The notes beneath the pieces are model-generated. The model was not told where the DNA came from. It saw only the letters and a program-made list of their open reading frames with translations, and did no database searches. A stretch of 39,079 nucleotides of DNA, from positions 1-39,079 of the forward strand of contig CAJOEV010000017.1 of assembly GCA_905233545.1 (NCBI GenBank), in the 5' to 3' direction. The DNA is from an uncultured Eubacterium sp. (GTDB lineage: Bacteria; Bacillota; Clostridia; Oscillospirales; Acutalibacteraceae). Shown one piece after another: positions 1-7,975 of this stretch (positions are counted from its first letter, which is position 1; each line of letters opens with the position of its first letter). A program made the translations under genes and the position numbers.

Positions 1-398
1 CATATAAATCCTGGTTAAAAGAGAGGGAAGAAAAGTGCTTGCCGTACAGGGCATATAGCATTGGAGCTCTTTCAATTTCAAGTGTAATTTCTGTTATTGC
101 AACATCGTTTTTGTCTGTTTTAACACTGAAAAAAATTCTTCTTCCGCTTTTATATCACTTCTTCGGAAGCTATGGTTATAATCCTGAGAACATCTTTAAC
201 ACATATCAGGTTGCATATCAGAATCTTATAACAGCAATGCCTTTTATCGAAAAGGTTGTTCCGTCTCTTGACAGTTTGAATATCGGAATTATGCTTTATA
301 ACATTCCTTTGAATATGTTAAAGTATTCTTTATGTGCAGTTTTTGCTATAGTAGCATATTATTTTATAAACGATATAATAAACAGGGAACCGCAATAA
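1..398 (+). CDS. Membrane protein C-terminal fragment, possible ECF transporter S component
   Basis: The reading frame is open from the left edge of the window (first whole codon at base 3) to the TAA at 396-398, so this is the 3' part of a longer gene. A TTG at 39 could only be an internal codon. The fragment has a polar loop with KEREEK, a hydrophobic segment around ISVIATSFLSVLTL, a polar stretch, and a final hydrophobic helix preceded by YNIPLNMLK. In ECF transporter S components (RibU-like and related families) the last helix is typically introduced by a motif such as P-F-N-L-I-K, which this resembles. The family assignment is an inference from topology and that motif. The substrate cannot be told, and another small integral membrane protein remains possible. 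An ECF energising module lies about 30 kb downstream in this window. Confidence 0.5.
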   Translation, partial: YKSWLKEREEKCLPYRAYSIGALSISSVISVIATSFLSVLTLKKILLPLLYHFFGSYGYNPENIFNTYQVAYQNLITAMPFIEKVVPSLDSLNIGIMLYNIPLNMLKYSLCAVFAIVAYYFINDIINREPQ

Positions 399-415
399 AT
401 TTTTGAAATAATTCC

Positions 416-444
416 TTGACATCATAACACTTTAGTGCTATGAT
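416..444 (+). promoter_or_regulatory. Sigma-A promoter of the trpB2 T-box transcript
   Basis: TTGACA at 416-421 and TATGAT at 439-444 are separated by exactly 17 bp. This is close to perfect consensus, immediately upstream of the T-box leader. The spacer and -10 form an imperfect inverted repeat: ATCATA at 421-426 with TATGAT at 439-444, and CACT at 428-431 with AGTG at 434-437. This could be an operator or a coincidence. Confidence 0.8.
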
Positions 445-451
445 ATGTTAA

Positions 452-714
452 ACCGATGAGAAAGAGTAGTAATCAGTTATGGTTATCTCAAGAGAGTCGC
501 TGACGGTGGAAATGCGATGGTAAGCTGATTGATGAATGGACTTTTGAGGGCAAGCGGAAAGATTATTCGAGTATGCAAGCCGGAGCTGGCGCTTCGTTAA
601 CAACAGTCGGCATATGATAGTATGCACAGAGTGGGCGCAGTATATCGCGTCAAGCCGGGTGGCACCACAGGAATTAACATCCTGTCCCAGCATTTGCAGG
701 GACAGGATTTTTTA
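452..714 (+). promoter_or_regulatory. T-box leader, tryptophan specifier (UGG)
   Basis: This fills the 363-nt gap before trpB2. Stem I can be folded by eye: AAAG at 461-464 pairs with CTTT at 541-544, and AATCAG at 471-476 pairs with CTGATT at 524-529. They enclose an internal loop whose 3' side contains TGG (537-539) followed by A, the expected place for the specifier codon plus a purine. The conserved T-box bulge sequence GGGTGGCACCAC lies at 657-668 and is followed by an intrinsic terminator. T-box RNAs bind uncharged tRNA and switch from terminator to antiterminator. A UGG specifier implies sensing of uncharged tRNA-Trp, which fits the downstream tryptophan synthase beta-like gene. Confidence 0.92.
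679..714 (+). terminator. T-box regulated intrinsic terminator
   Basis: The arms ATCCTGTCCC (679-688) and GGGACAGGAT (699-708) are a perfect 10-bp stem with a 10-nt loop, followed by a T run. The T-box bulge sequence just upstream would form the alternative antiterminator by pairing with part of the 5' arm. Confidence 0.9.
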
Positions 715-761
715 TGTCCCTGAGAAATTTGCCAGAAAAAATTTATAAGGAGGAAAAAACA

Positions 762-2135
762 ATGGCAGAAAACAAAATACCCTACAAAATCTATCTTGAA
801 GAAAATGAGATGCCGAAAAAATGGTACAATGTTCGTGCGGATATGAAGAACAAACCGGCACCCCTTCTTAACCCCGGCACACATGAACCTATGACAGCTC
901 AGGAGCTCGGCGGAGTATTCTGCGAAGAGCTTGTACAGCAGGAACTCGATAATGAAAATCAGTATATCGATATTCCTCAGGAAATTCAGGACTTCTACAA
1001 AATGTATCGTCCGTCACCGCTTGTAAGAGCTTATTGCCTCGAGGAGAAACTTCAGACTCCCGCAAAGATTTATTATAAATTTGAAGGCAACAACACCAGC
1101 GGTTCACATAAACTCAATTCGGCAATCGCTCAGGCTTACTATGCTAAAAAGCAGGGCTTGAAGGGTGTAACAACCGAAACAGGAGCAGGTCAGTGGGGAA
1201 CAGCTCTTTCAATGGCTTGTTCATATTTCGACCTTGACTGTAAAGTATTTATGGTTAAATGCTCATATGAGCAGAAGCCTTTCAGACGCGAGGTTATGAG
1301 AGTTTACGGCGCTTCCGTAACACCTTCTCCCTCAATGGAAACCGAAATCGGTAAGAAGATTAATGCAGAGCATCCCGGTACAACAGGCTCACTTGGCTGC
1401 GCTATCTCAGAGGCAGTTGAGGTTGCAGTAAAGAATCCCGGTTATCGCTATGTTTTAGGTTCAGTTCTTAACCAGGTTCTTCTTCATCAGTCAGTAATCG
1501 GTCTTGAAACAAAGGCTGCTCTTGATAAGTACAATATCAAGCCTGACATTATCATCGGCTGTGCAGGCGGCGGATCAAACCTCGGAGGACTTATTTCTCC
1601 GTTCATGGGCGAAAAGCTCAGAGGCGAAGCTGATTACAGGATAATCGCAGTTGAGCCCGCATCATGCCCGAGCTTTACAAGAGGTAAGTATGCATACGAT
1701 TTCTGTGACACCGGAATGGTTTGTCCTCTTGCTAAGATGTATACTCTCGGTTCAGACTTTATTCCTTCTGCAAACCACGCAGGCGGACTTCGTTACCACG
1801 GTATGAGCCCCGTTCTTTCTCAGCTTTATGATGACGGACTCATGGAAGCAACAACCGCAATTCAGACAGATGTATTTGAAGCTGCAGAGCAGTTCGCAAG
1901 AGTTGAAGGAATTCTTCCTGCACCCGAAAGCTCACATGCTATTAAGGTTGCTATTGACGAAGCTCTCAAGTGCAAAGAAACAGGCGAAGAGAAAACAATC
2001 GTATTCGGTCTTACAGGAACAGGCTACTTCGATATGGTTGCATATGAGAAGTTCCACGACGGTAAGATGGATGATTATATTCCTTCTGATGAAGAGCTTG
2101 CAAAATATGCAGCAAAGCTTCCCAAGATGGACTAA
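762..2135 (+). CDS. trpB2: TrpB2-type tryptophan synthase beta chain-like protein
   Basis: This is a PLP-dependent enzyme of the TrpB2 branch, expected to condense indole with L-serine (or O-phosphoserine in some TrpB2 enzymes) to form tryptophan in the cytoplasm. The product is 457 residues, a normal TrpB2 length. The PLP lysine is visible as K117 in GSHKLNSA, followed by the TETGAGQWG substrate loop and the glycine-rich CAGGGSNLGG phosphate cradle. The frame is open from an ATG at 714, but that codon lies in the terminator T-run. The ATG at 762 has AAGGAGG at 748-754 at proper spacing and was chosen. No trpA or other trp gene is nearby, so it may act alone on scavenged or free indole. Expression is controlled by the upstream Trp T-box. 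Confidence in the family is high; the in vivo role is inferred. Confidence 0.93.
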   Translation: MAENKIPYKIYLEENEMPKKWYNVRADMKNKPAPLLNPGTHEPMTAQELGGVFCEELVQQELDNENQYIDIPQEIQDFYKMYRPSPLVRAYCLEEKLQTPAKIYYKFEGNNTSGSHKLNSAIAQAYYAKKQGLKGVTTETGAGQWGTALSMACSYFDLDCKVFMVKCSYEQKPFRREVMRVYGASVTPSPSMETEIGKKINAEHPGTTGSLGCAISEAVEVAVKNPGYRYVLGSVLNQVLLHQSVIGLETKAALDKYNIKPDIIIGCAGGGSNLGGLISPFMGEKLRGEADYRIIAVEPASCPSFTRGKYAYDFCDTGMVCPLAKMYTLGSDFIPSANHAGGLRYHGMSPVLSQLYDDGLMEATTAIQTDVFEAAEQFARVEGILPAPESSHAIKVAIDEALKCKETGEEKTIVFGLTGTGYFDMVAYEKFHDGKMDDYIPSDEELAKYAAKLPKMD

Positions 2136-2143
2136 TAAAAACT

Positions 2144-2172
2144 AAAGGGCGATTTTTCAATCGCCCTTTTTT
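2144..2172. terminator. Bidirectional terminator between trpB2 and cotJB
   Basis: AAAGGGCGATT pairs with AATCGCCCTTT with a TTTC loop, and T runs flank it on the plus strand (A runs read from the minus strand). It sits between the convergent ends of trpB2 (2135) and cotJB (2171) and could serve both. Confidence 0.85.
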
Positions 2173-2407
2173 ATTTTTCAACTTCCCACGGCCATGGGTC
2201 TTTCAGCCATTCATCACTGTTTAATCCGTTAAGGGTGAGAGGTCCGAACTGCTGTTCATATTCCTTTTTAAGAACATCATATTTTGATTGGTATTTATCA
2301 TACATCTGCAATGCCTCTTTGTTGTCCTTATGTGTGTCAAGAAACAATCTGAGCTCATACATTGCAAATTGAGCAGCAGAGAGCCTTTTTAAAAGCTTTT
2401 CTTTCAT
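2171..2407 (-). CDS. cotJB: Spore coat protein CotJB
   Basis: This 78-residue protein matches the CotJB family in length and layout. It has an N-terminal helix with AAQFAMYELRLFLDTH, a central acidic and tyrosine-rich helix, the QFGPLTLNG stretch, and the characteristic C-terminal tryptophan-proline cluster DPWPWEVEK. CotJB is a small inner-coat component of endospores made in the mother cell. Its ATG at 2407 overlaps the cotJA stop codon by four bases (ATGA), so the two are translationally coupled. The usual third gene of the operon, cotJC (a manganese-catalase-like coat protein), is not present here; the operon ends at the bidirectional terminator with trpB2. Confidence 0.9.
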   Translation of the reverse strand: MKEKLLKRLSAAQFAMYELRLFLDTHKDNKEALQMYDKYQSKYDVLKKEYEQQFGPLTLNGLNSDEWLKDPWPWEVEK

Positions 2408-2616
2408 TTTTTATCAACCATCCTTCCTTTAAACGGTTTGTTTAAATCGGGGAATAGAGTACCTTTTTCAAGTGCTTTATCAGCTGAATAGCTTTCAAGA
2501 GTTTCCTGAAGCGGAATATATGCCATAGTAACGCTTGCATCCTTTGGAATTGCAGGGCGTTTTTTCATATCTTTTTCCAAAAAGGTCGGAACAAATAGTT
2601 CTTCAAAATTTTCCAT
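2404..2616 (-). CDS. cotJA: Spore coat associated protein CotJA
   Basis: This 70-residue protein contains the CotJA core MAYIPLQETLESYSADKAL followed by KGTLFPDLNKPF, the hallmark of this short spore-coat family. The first 25 residues are a variable charged extension. An AAAGGAG ribosome binding site lies just upstream of the ATG at 2616. It is first in a two-gene cotJA-cotJB operon, divergent from mazF. Together with the SigH-like factor later in the window it indicates a spore-forming host. Function in the coat is known only at family level. Confidence 0.9.
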   Translation of the reverse strand: MENFEELFVPTFLEKDMKKRPAIPKDASVTMAYIPLQETLESYSADKALEKGTLFPDLNKPFKGRMVDKK

Positions 2617-2636
2617 ATTTTTTCTCCTTTCTCTTT

Positions 2637-2664
2637 TATTCTATGTTTATTCCTGTCTTTTGAC
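2637..2664 (-). promoter_or_regulatory. Candidate mother-cell sigma (SigE/SigK-like) promoter of cotJAB
   Basis: Read on the minus strand, CATAGAATA (2645-2637) resembles the -10 element of SigE/SigK promoters, and GTCAAAAG (2664-2657) lies where a SigE -35 would be. The start site would fall about 15 nt before the cotJA ribosome binding site. The match is partial and rests on the known SigE dependence of cotJ in Bacillus. Confidence 0.35.
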
Positions 2665-2768
2665 ATTAAACACATTTGAATAATCCTTTGAATATAATGA
2701 TTTAGATGTTTAAATTTTACCTGTTTTGATAAAACTATTAATGAAAACATAATAAAAAAGGTGATAAA

Positions 2769-3110
2769 ATGTATGTCAGAAGAGGCGATATATACTATGC
2801 TGATTTAAGCCCCGTTGTCGGAAGCGAGCAGGGCGGTGTGCGTCCCGTTTTGATTGTTCAGAATGATATTGGAAATAAGTATTCTCCAACAGTCATTGCA
2901 GCTGCAATAACAAGCAGAATGGATAAAACCAATTTACCTACACATATTGAAATAGACGCGCACGAATGCGGTCTTTCAAAGGACAGCGTTGTTCTTCTTG
3001 AACAGGTTCGAACAATTGACAAAAAGCGCCTGAGAGAAAAAATGGGCGCGCTTGACAACAGTGATATGACAAAGGTAAATCAGGCACTGAATGTCAGCTT
3101 TGGATTATAA
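2769..3110 (+). CDS. mazF: MazF/EndoA family mRNA endoribonuclease toxin
   Basis: The 113-residue product is a full-length MazF (PemK-like) toxin. It opens with [20 protein letters not shown] and has the RPVLIVQND strand. Arginine 25 and threonine 48 stand at the positions used for catalysis in Bacillus MazF (EndoA), and the conserved [13 protein letters not shown] segment is present. MazF enzymes cut mRNA at short recognition sequences and are neutralised by MazE. An AAGGTGAT ribosome binding site precedes the ATG. No MazE-like antitoxin ORF lies on either side: the divergent neighbour is cotJA and the next gene is dut. It is therefore an orphan in this window, or its antitoxin is encoded elsewhere. 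Confidence 0.93.
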   Translation: MYVRRGDIYYADLSPVVGSEQGGVRPVLIVQNDIGNKYSPTVIAAAITSRMDKTNLPTHIEIDAHECGLSKDSVVLLEQVRTIDKKRLREKMGALDNSDMTKVNQALNVSFGL

Positions 3111-3128
3111 AACCGCTTTACTATTCAT

Positions 3129-3172
3129 CTCCTTTATGTTATTATTAATTTAGTAACATAAAGGAGTTTTTT
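3129..3172 (+). terminator. Hairpin with T-run between mazF and dut; 3' arm contains the dut ribosome binding site
   Basis: CTCCTTTATGTTA (3129-3141) pairs with TAACATAAAGGAG (3154-3166) and is followed by seven Ts ending directly at the dut ATG (3174). It has the form of an intrinsic terminator for mazF. The AAAGGAG of the 3' arm is also the only good ribosome binding site for dut, so the structure may instead or also sequester it. Confidence 0.75.
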
Positions 3173-3173
3173 T

Positions 3174-3683
3174 ATGAAAAGAATTGCTCAGTTTGAAAAG
3201 GTTTCATTTTCTCAGTTTGAAAAGGATTTTGTAAAGCTTTTTGGCGGCGAATATGATGTTAAGTCAATCTATGATGAAATAAAGCTTCCAAAAAGAGCAA
3301 CAACGGGCTCGGCAGGATATGATTTTTTTGCTCCGATTGATATTAAACTTGAAAAAAATAAAACAATACTTGTTCCGACGGGAATCAGAGCAAAGATTGA
3401 CGATGGATGGGTACTTAACATTTTTCCGCGCTCGGGGCTCGGATTCAAACACAGACTCCAGCTTGATAACACAGTGGGAATAATCGACAGTGATTACTAT
3501 TATTCATCAAATGAAGGTCACATTATGATAAAAATATCATGCGATGCATATGATGAAAACCACAGTGTTCATGTTGAAAAAACAAACGGCTTTGCACAGG
3601 GGATATTTATGCCGTTCGGAATAACGGTTGATGATGAAGTCAGCGAAAAGCGCGACGGCGGATTCGGTTCAACTACAAAATAA
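3174..3683 (+). CDS. dut: dUTP diphosphatase (trimeric dUTPase)
   Basis: It hydrolyses dUTP to dUMP and pyrophosphate, keeping uracil out of DNA and feeding thymidylate synthesis. All five motifs of trimeric dUTPases are visible in order in the 169-residue product: I, GSAGYDFFA; II, PRSGLGFK; III, DNTVGIIDSDYYY with the catalytic aspartate; IV, FAQGIFMPF; V, RDGGFGSTTK at the C-terminus. An N-terminal extension of about 35 residues, charged and Phe-rich, precedes motif I and is longer than in the smallest bacterial enzymes. The start at 3174 follows AAAGGAG by seven Ts. That ribosome binding site lies in the 3' arm of a terminator-like hairpin. The next gene, a secreted GH43, starts 10 bases after the stop. 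Confidence 0.93.
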   Translation: MKRIAQFEKVSFSQFEKDFVKLFGGEYDVKSIYDEIKLPKRATTGSAGYDFFAPIDIKLEKNKTILVPTGIRAKIDDGWVLNIFPRSGLGFKHRLQLDNTVGIIDSDYYYSSNEGHIMIKISCDAYDENHSVHVEKTNGFAQGIFMPFGITVDDEVSEKRDGGFGSTTK

Positions 3684-3693
3684 GGTGAAAAAT

Positions 3694-5745
3694 ATGAAAA
3701 AAATACTATCAATTCTTTTATCCTTAGCTGTGCTTATCTCATCGTTTTCATTAACATTTAGCGTTAACGCAAAGGATGCGTATTCAAACAACGAAATAAA
3801 AAGGGTGTGTCTCCACGACCCTTCAATTTTCCGCGCTCAAAACGGAAAATACTATGCTGTTGGCAGTCATCTTGCAATGGCTAAATCAAGCGATTTGATA
3901 GATTGGAGCAGTACAGGTTCTTCAATTGACGGCAAGAACTATTTAACAACCTCGACAAAATCATGGAAAGAAAACCTTGCCGAGCCTTTGGAATGGACAA
4001 CCACTTATCAGAAAACCGTTAACCCTGAAATCGCTGATGAAAATATTGAATACAACTGTTGGGCTAACGACATTATTTATAACGAGGATATGGGTAAATA
4101 CTGCTTATACGGATGCTGTTCTGTCTGGGGAACAACTGTTTCAGTTATATGGCTTGCAACTTCAAAAAGTGTTGAGGGACCATATGAATATGTTGATTCC
4201 TTTGTTTACAGCGGTCTGACCTGTTATGAAAAAGCAAAGGACAGGGACTATCTTGATGAAGGTCAGAAATACTATGCTCAGCAGATGGACTATTCTAATA
4301 CGAATATGAAAGAGCTTGTTGAAGCAGGTTATATGAACGAAAGTATGATAACCTCGAATGAAGGCAACTGGGGTTATGATTTTACTGATTATAACGGCTA
4401 TTATCTTCGTATAGGAGCGGGCGAGTACCCGAATGCAATAGACCCGACTGCATTTGTTGACAGTATGGGACAGATGTGGCTTGTTTACGGCTCATTCAGC
4501 GGCGGATGCTTTGTTTTGAAGATTGATAATAATACGGGACTTCCTGATTACAAATATATGAAGAGAGTTTCTGATTTCAACATCTATTTCGGAAAACGCA
4601 TTTCCTGCACGAATGACGAAACCGAAAGAACGGGCGAAGGACCGTTTATCATATATGATGAAAAATCAGGTTATTACTATTTCTTTTTGACATATGGCGG
4701 TCTCGGTGCAGCGGATGGATATAATATCCGCGAATACCGTTCAAAACGCCCCGACGGACCTTATGAGGACGCAGCGGGCAACAAGGCAACCGATTTCAAA
4801 AACACAGGGCTGAAAATCAGCGGAAACATAAAGTTTAATTCAATGAAAACTGCCTATCTCTCACCTGGTCATTCCTCTTGCCTGATTGATAAGGACGGAA
4901 GAATGTTCCAGGCTTTTCATACAAGATTCACTACCGATAACGGAATCGGTCATCAACTGAGAGTTCACCAGATGGCTCGAACGTCCGACGGTTGGGCAGT
5001 TTTGCTTCCGTTTGAATATCAGGGCGAAAAACTAACATCGGTCAAAAAGAGTGATATTGCAGGCACTTACGAGTATATAGACCTCAATAATATGACTCAG
5101 AGAAAGGCTGATGAATCTTCACCCTGGAGTGATATACTTCTGAAAAAACAGTATATCAAAATAAATTCTGACGGAACAATAACGGGAATAAGGGATTATG
5201 AATGTTCGCTCACTAACACCCATGTTTCATCAAAGAATGTAAGCGGAAAGTGGAGCTTTTCAACTTCGGGTATCAATGCAACATTTACTATAGGAAGTGT
5301 TAAGTATAAAGGAGTTTTTGCATATCAGAAGGATAGCAGTGCTTCGGGCAAAAAGGTTTTAACATTTTCTGCTGCAGGAAACGATAATTCAACAATTATG
5401 GGTGTTAAACACAGCCATTCAAACAAAACAACAAAGCTGACTCCTGCAACGCTGAAAGCAAACGGAAAGATAACCAAAAAATGCTCGGTATGCGGTGCGG
5501 TAACAAATACAGTTATCTACAGACCTAAAACCTTTAAGCTATCAAAAACGGCATATAAATACGACGGAAAAGCTAAGAAGCCCACGGTAACTATTAAAGA
5601 TACTAAGGGCAAGGTAATAAGCAAAAGCAATTACACAGTGGCTTATTCGTCGAATAAAAAAGTCGGAACGGCAAAAGTTAAGATAACTTTTAAAAACAAC
5701 TATAAAGGCAGTAAAACTTTGACATTTAAAATAAAGAAAAAATAG
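3694..5745 (+). CDS. Secreted GH43 family glycosidase, arabinanase-like, with C-terminal Ig-like domain
   Basis: This is an exported 683-residue enzyme predicted to cut alpha-L-arabinan or a related plant polysaccharide. A signal peptide (residues 1-26, ending VNA) is followed by a GH43 five-bladed propeller (about 36-440). The expected residues are D42 in HDPSIF (base), D250 in NAIDPTAF, E315 in GEGPF (acid) and H393 in SPGHSS. A beta-rich segment (about 445-570) looks like the C-terminal domain of GH43 endo-arabinanases. Then come a short CSVCG segment (C597, C600) and a lysine-rich Ig-like module (about 612-683). There is no LPXTG, dockerin or membrane anchor. The ATG at 3694 has GGTGA upstream and opens a proper signal peptide; upstream in-frame starts lie inside dut. 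The exact substrate is inferred. Confidence 0.88.
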   Translation: MKKILSILLSLAVLISSFSLTFSVNAKDAYSNNEIKRVCLHDPSIFRAQNGKYYAVGSHLAMAKSSDLIDWSSTGSSIDGKNYLTTSTKSWKENLAEPLEWTTTYQKTVNPEIADENIEYNCWANDIIYNEDMGKYCLYGCCSVWGTTVSVIWLATSKSVEGPYEYVDSFVYSGLTCYEKAKDRDYLDEGQKYYAQQMDYSNTNMKELVEAGYMNESMITSNEGNWGYDFTDYNGYYLRIGAGEYPNAIDPTAFVDSMGQMWLVYGSFSGGCFVLKIDNNTGLPDYKYMKRVSDFNIYFGKRISCTNDETERTGEGPFIIYDEKSGYYYFFLTYGGLGAADGYNIREYRSKRPDGPYEDAAGNKATDFKNTGLKISGNIKFNSMKTAYLSPGHSSCLIDKDGRMFQAFHTRFTTDNGIGHQLRVHQMARTSDGWAVLLPFEYQGEKLTSVKKSDIAGTYEYIDLNNMTQRKADESSPWSDILLKKQYIKINSDGTITGIRDYECSLTNTHVSSKNVSGKWSFSTSGINATFTIGSVKYKGVFAYQKDSSASGKKVLTFSAAGNDNSTIMGVKHSHSNKTTKLTPATLKANGKITKKCSVCGAVTNTVIYRPKTFKLSKTAYKYDGKAKKPTVTIKDTKGKVISKSNYTVAYSSNKKVGTAKVKITFKNNYKGSKTLTFKIKKK

Positions 5746-5772
5746 AAGTTCCGTCAGGAACTTCTATTTTAT
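5741..5772. terminator. Bidirectional terminator between the GH43 gene and mtaD
   Basis: AATAGAAGTTCC and GGAACTTCTATT pair perfectly over 12 bp with a GTCA loop, with A and T runs on the two sides. It covers the stop codons of both converging genes. Confidence 0.88.
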
Positions 5773-7011
5773 TCTGTCTATAACTTTCTGTGCGTTGTAA
5801 TAAATCTTTTCAATATCGGTGTTTTTGAATTCACCGTTTTCATAGAGAATCTTTCCGTTTATCATTGTCATTTTAACATTTTCTTTAGAGCCTGAATAAA
5901 CAATGTTTTTTAGAATGTTGTTAATCGGCTGCATATTTGGACGGTGAAGGTCGATAACAATCAAATCTGCTGTTTTGCCCTCGTCAATAACGTCGCAGTT
6001 ATCAAGTCCCATACACTTTGCAGAGCCGATTGTTGCAGCTTTGAGAATATCAATCGGATTTGTTGAAGCGGCGTCTTTATCGTTAATTTTCTGCATTGCT
6101 TCAATCAAAAACATCTCTCTGAACATATCCAGCGCATTGTTTGAGCTCGGTCCGTCAGTACCTACTGCAAGATTTATGCCCTTGCCGAGCATTTTTGAAA
6201 CGGGAGCAATTCCGCTTGCAAGCTTGCAGTTTGAACCTGCATTGATAACAGCCCAAATGCCTTTATTCTTATAAATTTCCAAATCCTCATCATCAACCCA
6301 AACACTGTGGAAGGCACCGCCTCCGTAGTTCCAGAGGCCAATTTCATCAAACAGCTTAGCAGGGGACATACCGTATCTTTCCTTGCAGCCATCAACCTCA
6401 GGTTTCGTTTCGCTTGCATGAACAAAAACAGGAGCCTTGTATTTTTCTGCAAGGTCGGCAATACCGCACATTATTTCCTTTGAGGTCGTATATTCAGCGT
6501 GGAATCCAAGCTTGTAAGAAACAAGTTCGTCGTAACTATTGTATTTGTTATAATAATCCTCAAGAATACTAACGCTTTCCCTGAAGTTGTTAACCGCACA
6601 GCACATAACAGTTCTGAAGCCTGCATCAATGCTTGCCTTTGCCATTGCTTCGGGAAAGTAGTACATATCAAAGCATGCACTTACACCGCTTGTTAAGTAT
6701 TCAAGAAATGCAAGCCTGGATAAATCATAGATATCCTGTGAAGTCAGCTTTGCTTCCATCGGGAATATCATATTGTATAGCCAATCCTGAAGCGGTAAAT
6801 CATCAGCAAATGAACGCGCAAAGGTCATTGCAGAATGGGTGTGGGCGTTTTTAAATGATGGCATAAGCAAATTGCCGTTTAAGTCATATGTTTCATCTGC
6901 CTGCTTTTCACATTTATTGATTGCAACGATTTTGTTTCCTTCAACAAAAACATCACTTTTTTCGATTTCAAAATCTTTGTTTAAAATATATCCGTTTGTA
7001 AATCTAATCAT
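5764..7011 (-). CDS. mtaD: 5-methylthioadenosine/S-adenosylhomocysteine deaminase family amidohydrolase
   Basis: This 415-residue cytoplasmic amidohydrolase is predicted to deaminate the adenine of MTA, SAH or 5'-deoxyadenosine to the inosine form. Metal and catalytic residues of the family are visible: H57 and H59 in NAHTHSA, H171 in GFHAEY, H198 and E201 in VFVHASE, H235 in AFHSV and D286 in GTDGPSSNN. Its start overlaps the mtnA stop by eight bases and it is the last gene of punA-mtnA-mtaD. The neighbours make it far more likely to act on 5'-modified adenosines than on other amidohydrolase substrates such as guanine. Whether MTA, SAH or 5'-deoxyadenosine (DadD-type activity) is preferred cannot be read from the sequence. 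Confidence 0.87.
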   Translation of the reverse strand: MIRFTNGYILNKDFEIEKSDVFVEGNKIVAINKCEKQADETYDLNGNLLMPSFKNAHTHSAMTFARSFADDLPLQDWLYNMIFPMEAKLTSQDIYDLSRLAFLEYLTSGVSACFDMYYFPEAMAKASIDAGFRTVMCCAVNNFRESVSILEDYYNKYNSYDELVSYKLGFHAEYTTSKEIMCGIADLAEKYKAPVFVHASETKPEVDGCKERYGMSPAKLFDEIGLWNYGGGAFHSVWVDDEDLEIYKNKGIWAVINAGSNCKLASGIAPVSKMLGKGINLAVGTDGPSSNNALDMFREMFLIEAMQKINDKDAASTNPIDILKAATIGSAKCMGLDNCDVIDEGKTADLIVIDLHRPNMQPINNILKNIVYSGSKENVKMTMINGKILYENGEFKNTDIEKIYYNAQKVIDRIK

Positions 7012-7975
7012 AAAGCTTTCTCATTTCCTCTCTGAATGGTTGTTTTATTATTCCTTTTTCGGTAATAATTGCAGTAATCAATTCATTGTTCGTAACATCA
7101 AATGCAGGATTATAGCATTTCGTTTGTGAAAGAGCAGTGGGCTTTTCAAAAAACATACTCTTTATCTCTTCACCGTCGCGTTCTTCAATAACAATATCGC
7201 TTCCGCTTTCGCAGTTGAAATCAATTGTTGAATATGGAGCAAGAACATAAAAGGGTATATTATAGTACTTTGCAAGAATTGCAGTGGAGCTTGTTCCTAT
7301 CTTGTTTGCTGTGTCTCCGTTGGCGGCAATTCTGTCTGCGCCGACAAGAACAGCATTGATTTTGCCTTGCTTCATAACCAGCGACGCCATATTATCACAT
7401 ATAAGCGTAACATCAATTCCCACTTTTTCAAGTTCGTAAGAAGTCAGCCTTGCACCTTGAAGAAGCGGTCTTGTTTCGTCGGTGAAAACCTTGAAACTAT
7501 ATCCTTTTTCTTTTCCGAGCAGCAGGGGACCGAGCCCCGTTCCGTAGCTTGAGGTTGCAAGTGCGCCTGCGTTGCAGTGAGTTAATATTCCATCTCCGTC
7601 ACTGAGAAGGGATAAGCCGTATTCGCTGATTTTCTTGCACATTTCTTTATCTTCATTGTGAATTGCAATTGCTTCATCAATAAGGCTTTTTCCGTCTTCA
7701 TATGCTTTTAACATTCTTGCGGTTGCCCATGAGAGATTAACTGCTGTGGGTCTTGCACTGTCAAGATACTTTTTCAGCTCTTTCTTATCTCCATCAAGCA
7801 GAGCCATGGCGTATGCTGCAAAAATTCCGATTGCAGGGGCACCGCGCACCTGCAGAGTTTTTATCGCATAAAAGTAATCCTCTTTGGTTTTCGGAGTTAT
7901 GTATTTTTCTTCATTCGGCAGCAGTGTCTGGTCAAGCAGATACAGCGTGCCGTTTTCGTATTTTATATTCTCCAT
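7004..7975 (-). CDS. mtnA: Methylthioribose-1-phosphate isomerase (MtnA)
   Basis: It isomerises 5-methylthioribose 1-phosphate (or 5-deoxyribose 1-phosphate) to the corresponding ribulose 1-phosphate. The 323-residue product has the RGAPAIG motif (44-50), the catalytic cysteine C134 in [11 protein letters not shown], and the catalytic aspartate D214 in [18 protein letters not shown]. Their 80-residue spacing equals that of Bacillus MtnA (C160/D240). Its ATG overlaps the punA stop by one base (TAATG), and a GGAG lies about 17 nt upstream, so it probably depends on translational coupling. No MtnB/MtnW/MtnX/MtnD genes and no aldolase are present in the window, so the fate of the ketose phosphate is not visible here. 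Confidence 0.92.
   Translation of the reverse strand: MENIKYENGTLYLLDQTLLPNEEKYITPKTKEDYFYAIKTLQVRGAPAIGIFAAYAMALLDGDKKELKKYLDSARPTAVNLSWATARMLKAYEDGKSLIDEAIAIHNEDKEMCKKISEYGLSLLSDGDGILTHCNAGALATSSYGTGLGPLLLGKEKGYSFKVFTDETRPLLQGARLTSYELEKVGIDVTLICDNMASLVMKQGKINAVLVGADRIAANGDTANKIGTSSTAILAKYYNIPFYVLAPYSTIDFNCESGSDIVIEERDGEEIKSMFFEKPTALSQTKCYNPAFDVTNNELITAIITEKGIIKQPFREEMRKLYD

Noticed and set aside
448-693. Open reading frames on the minus strand across the T-box region
   Set aside because: They are antisense to a structured RNA leader, lack ribosome binding sites and resemble no protein.
2404-2616. CotJA as an antitoxin partner of MazF
   Set aside because: It is divergent, and its sequence is a clear CotJA with no DNA-binding fold.
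2693-2698. TATAAT upstream of mazF as a promoter -10
   Set aside because: The nearest TTGACA is 27 bp away and no hexamer at 16-18 bp resembles a -35, so I did not call it.
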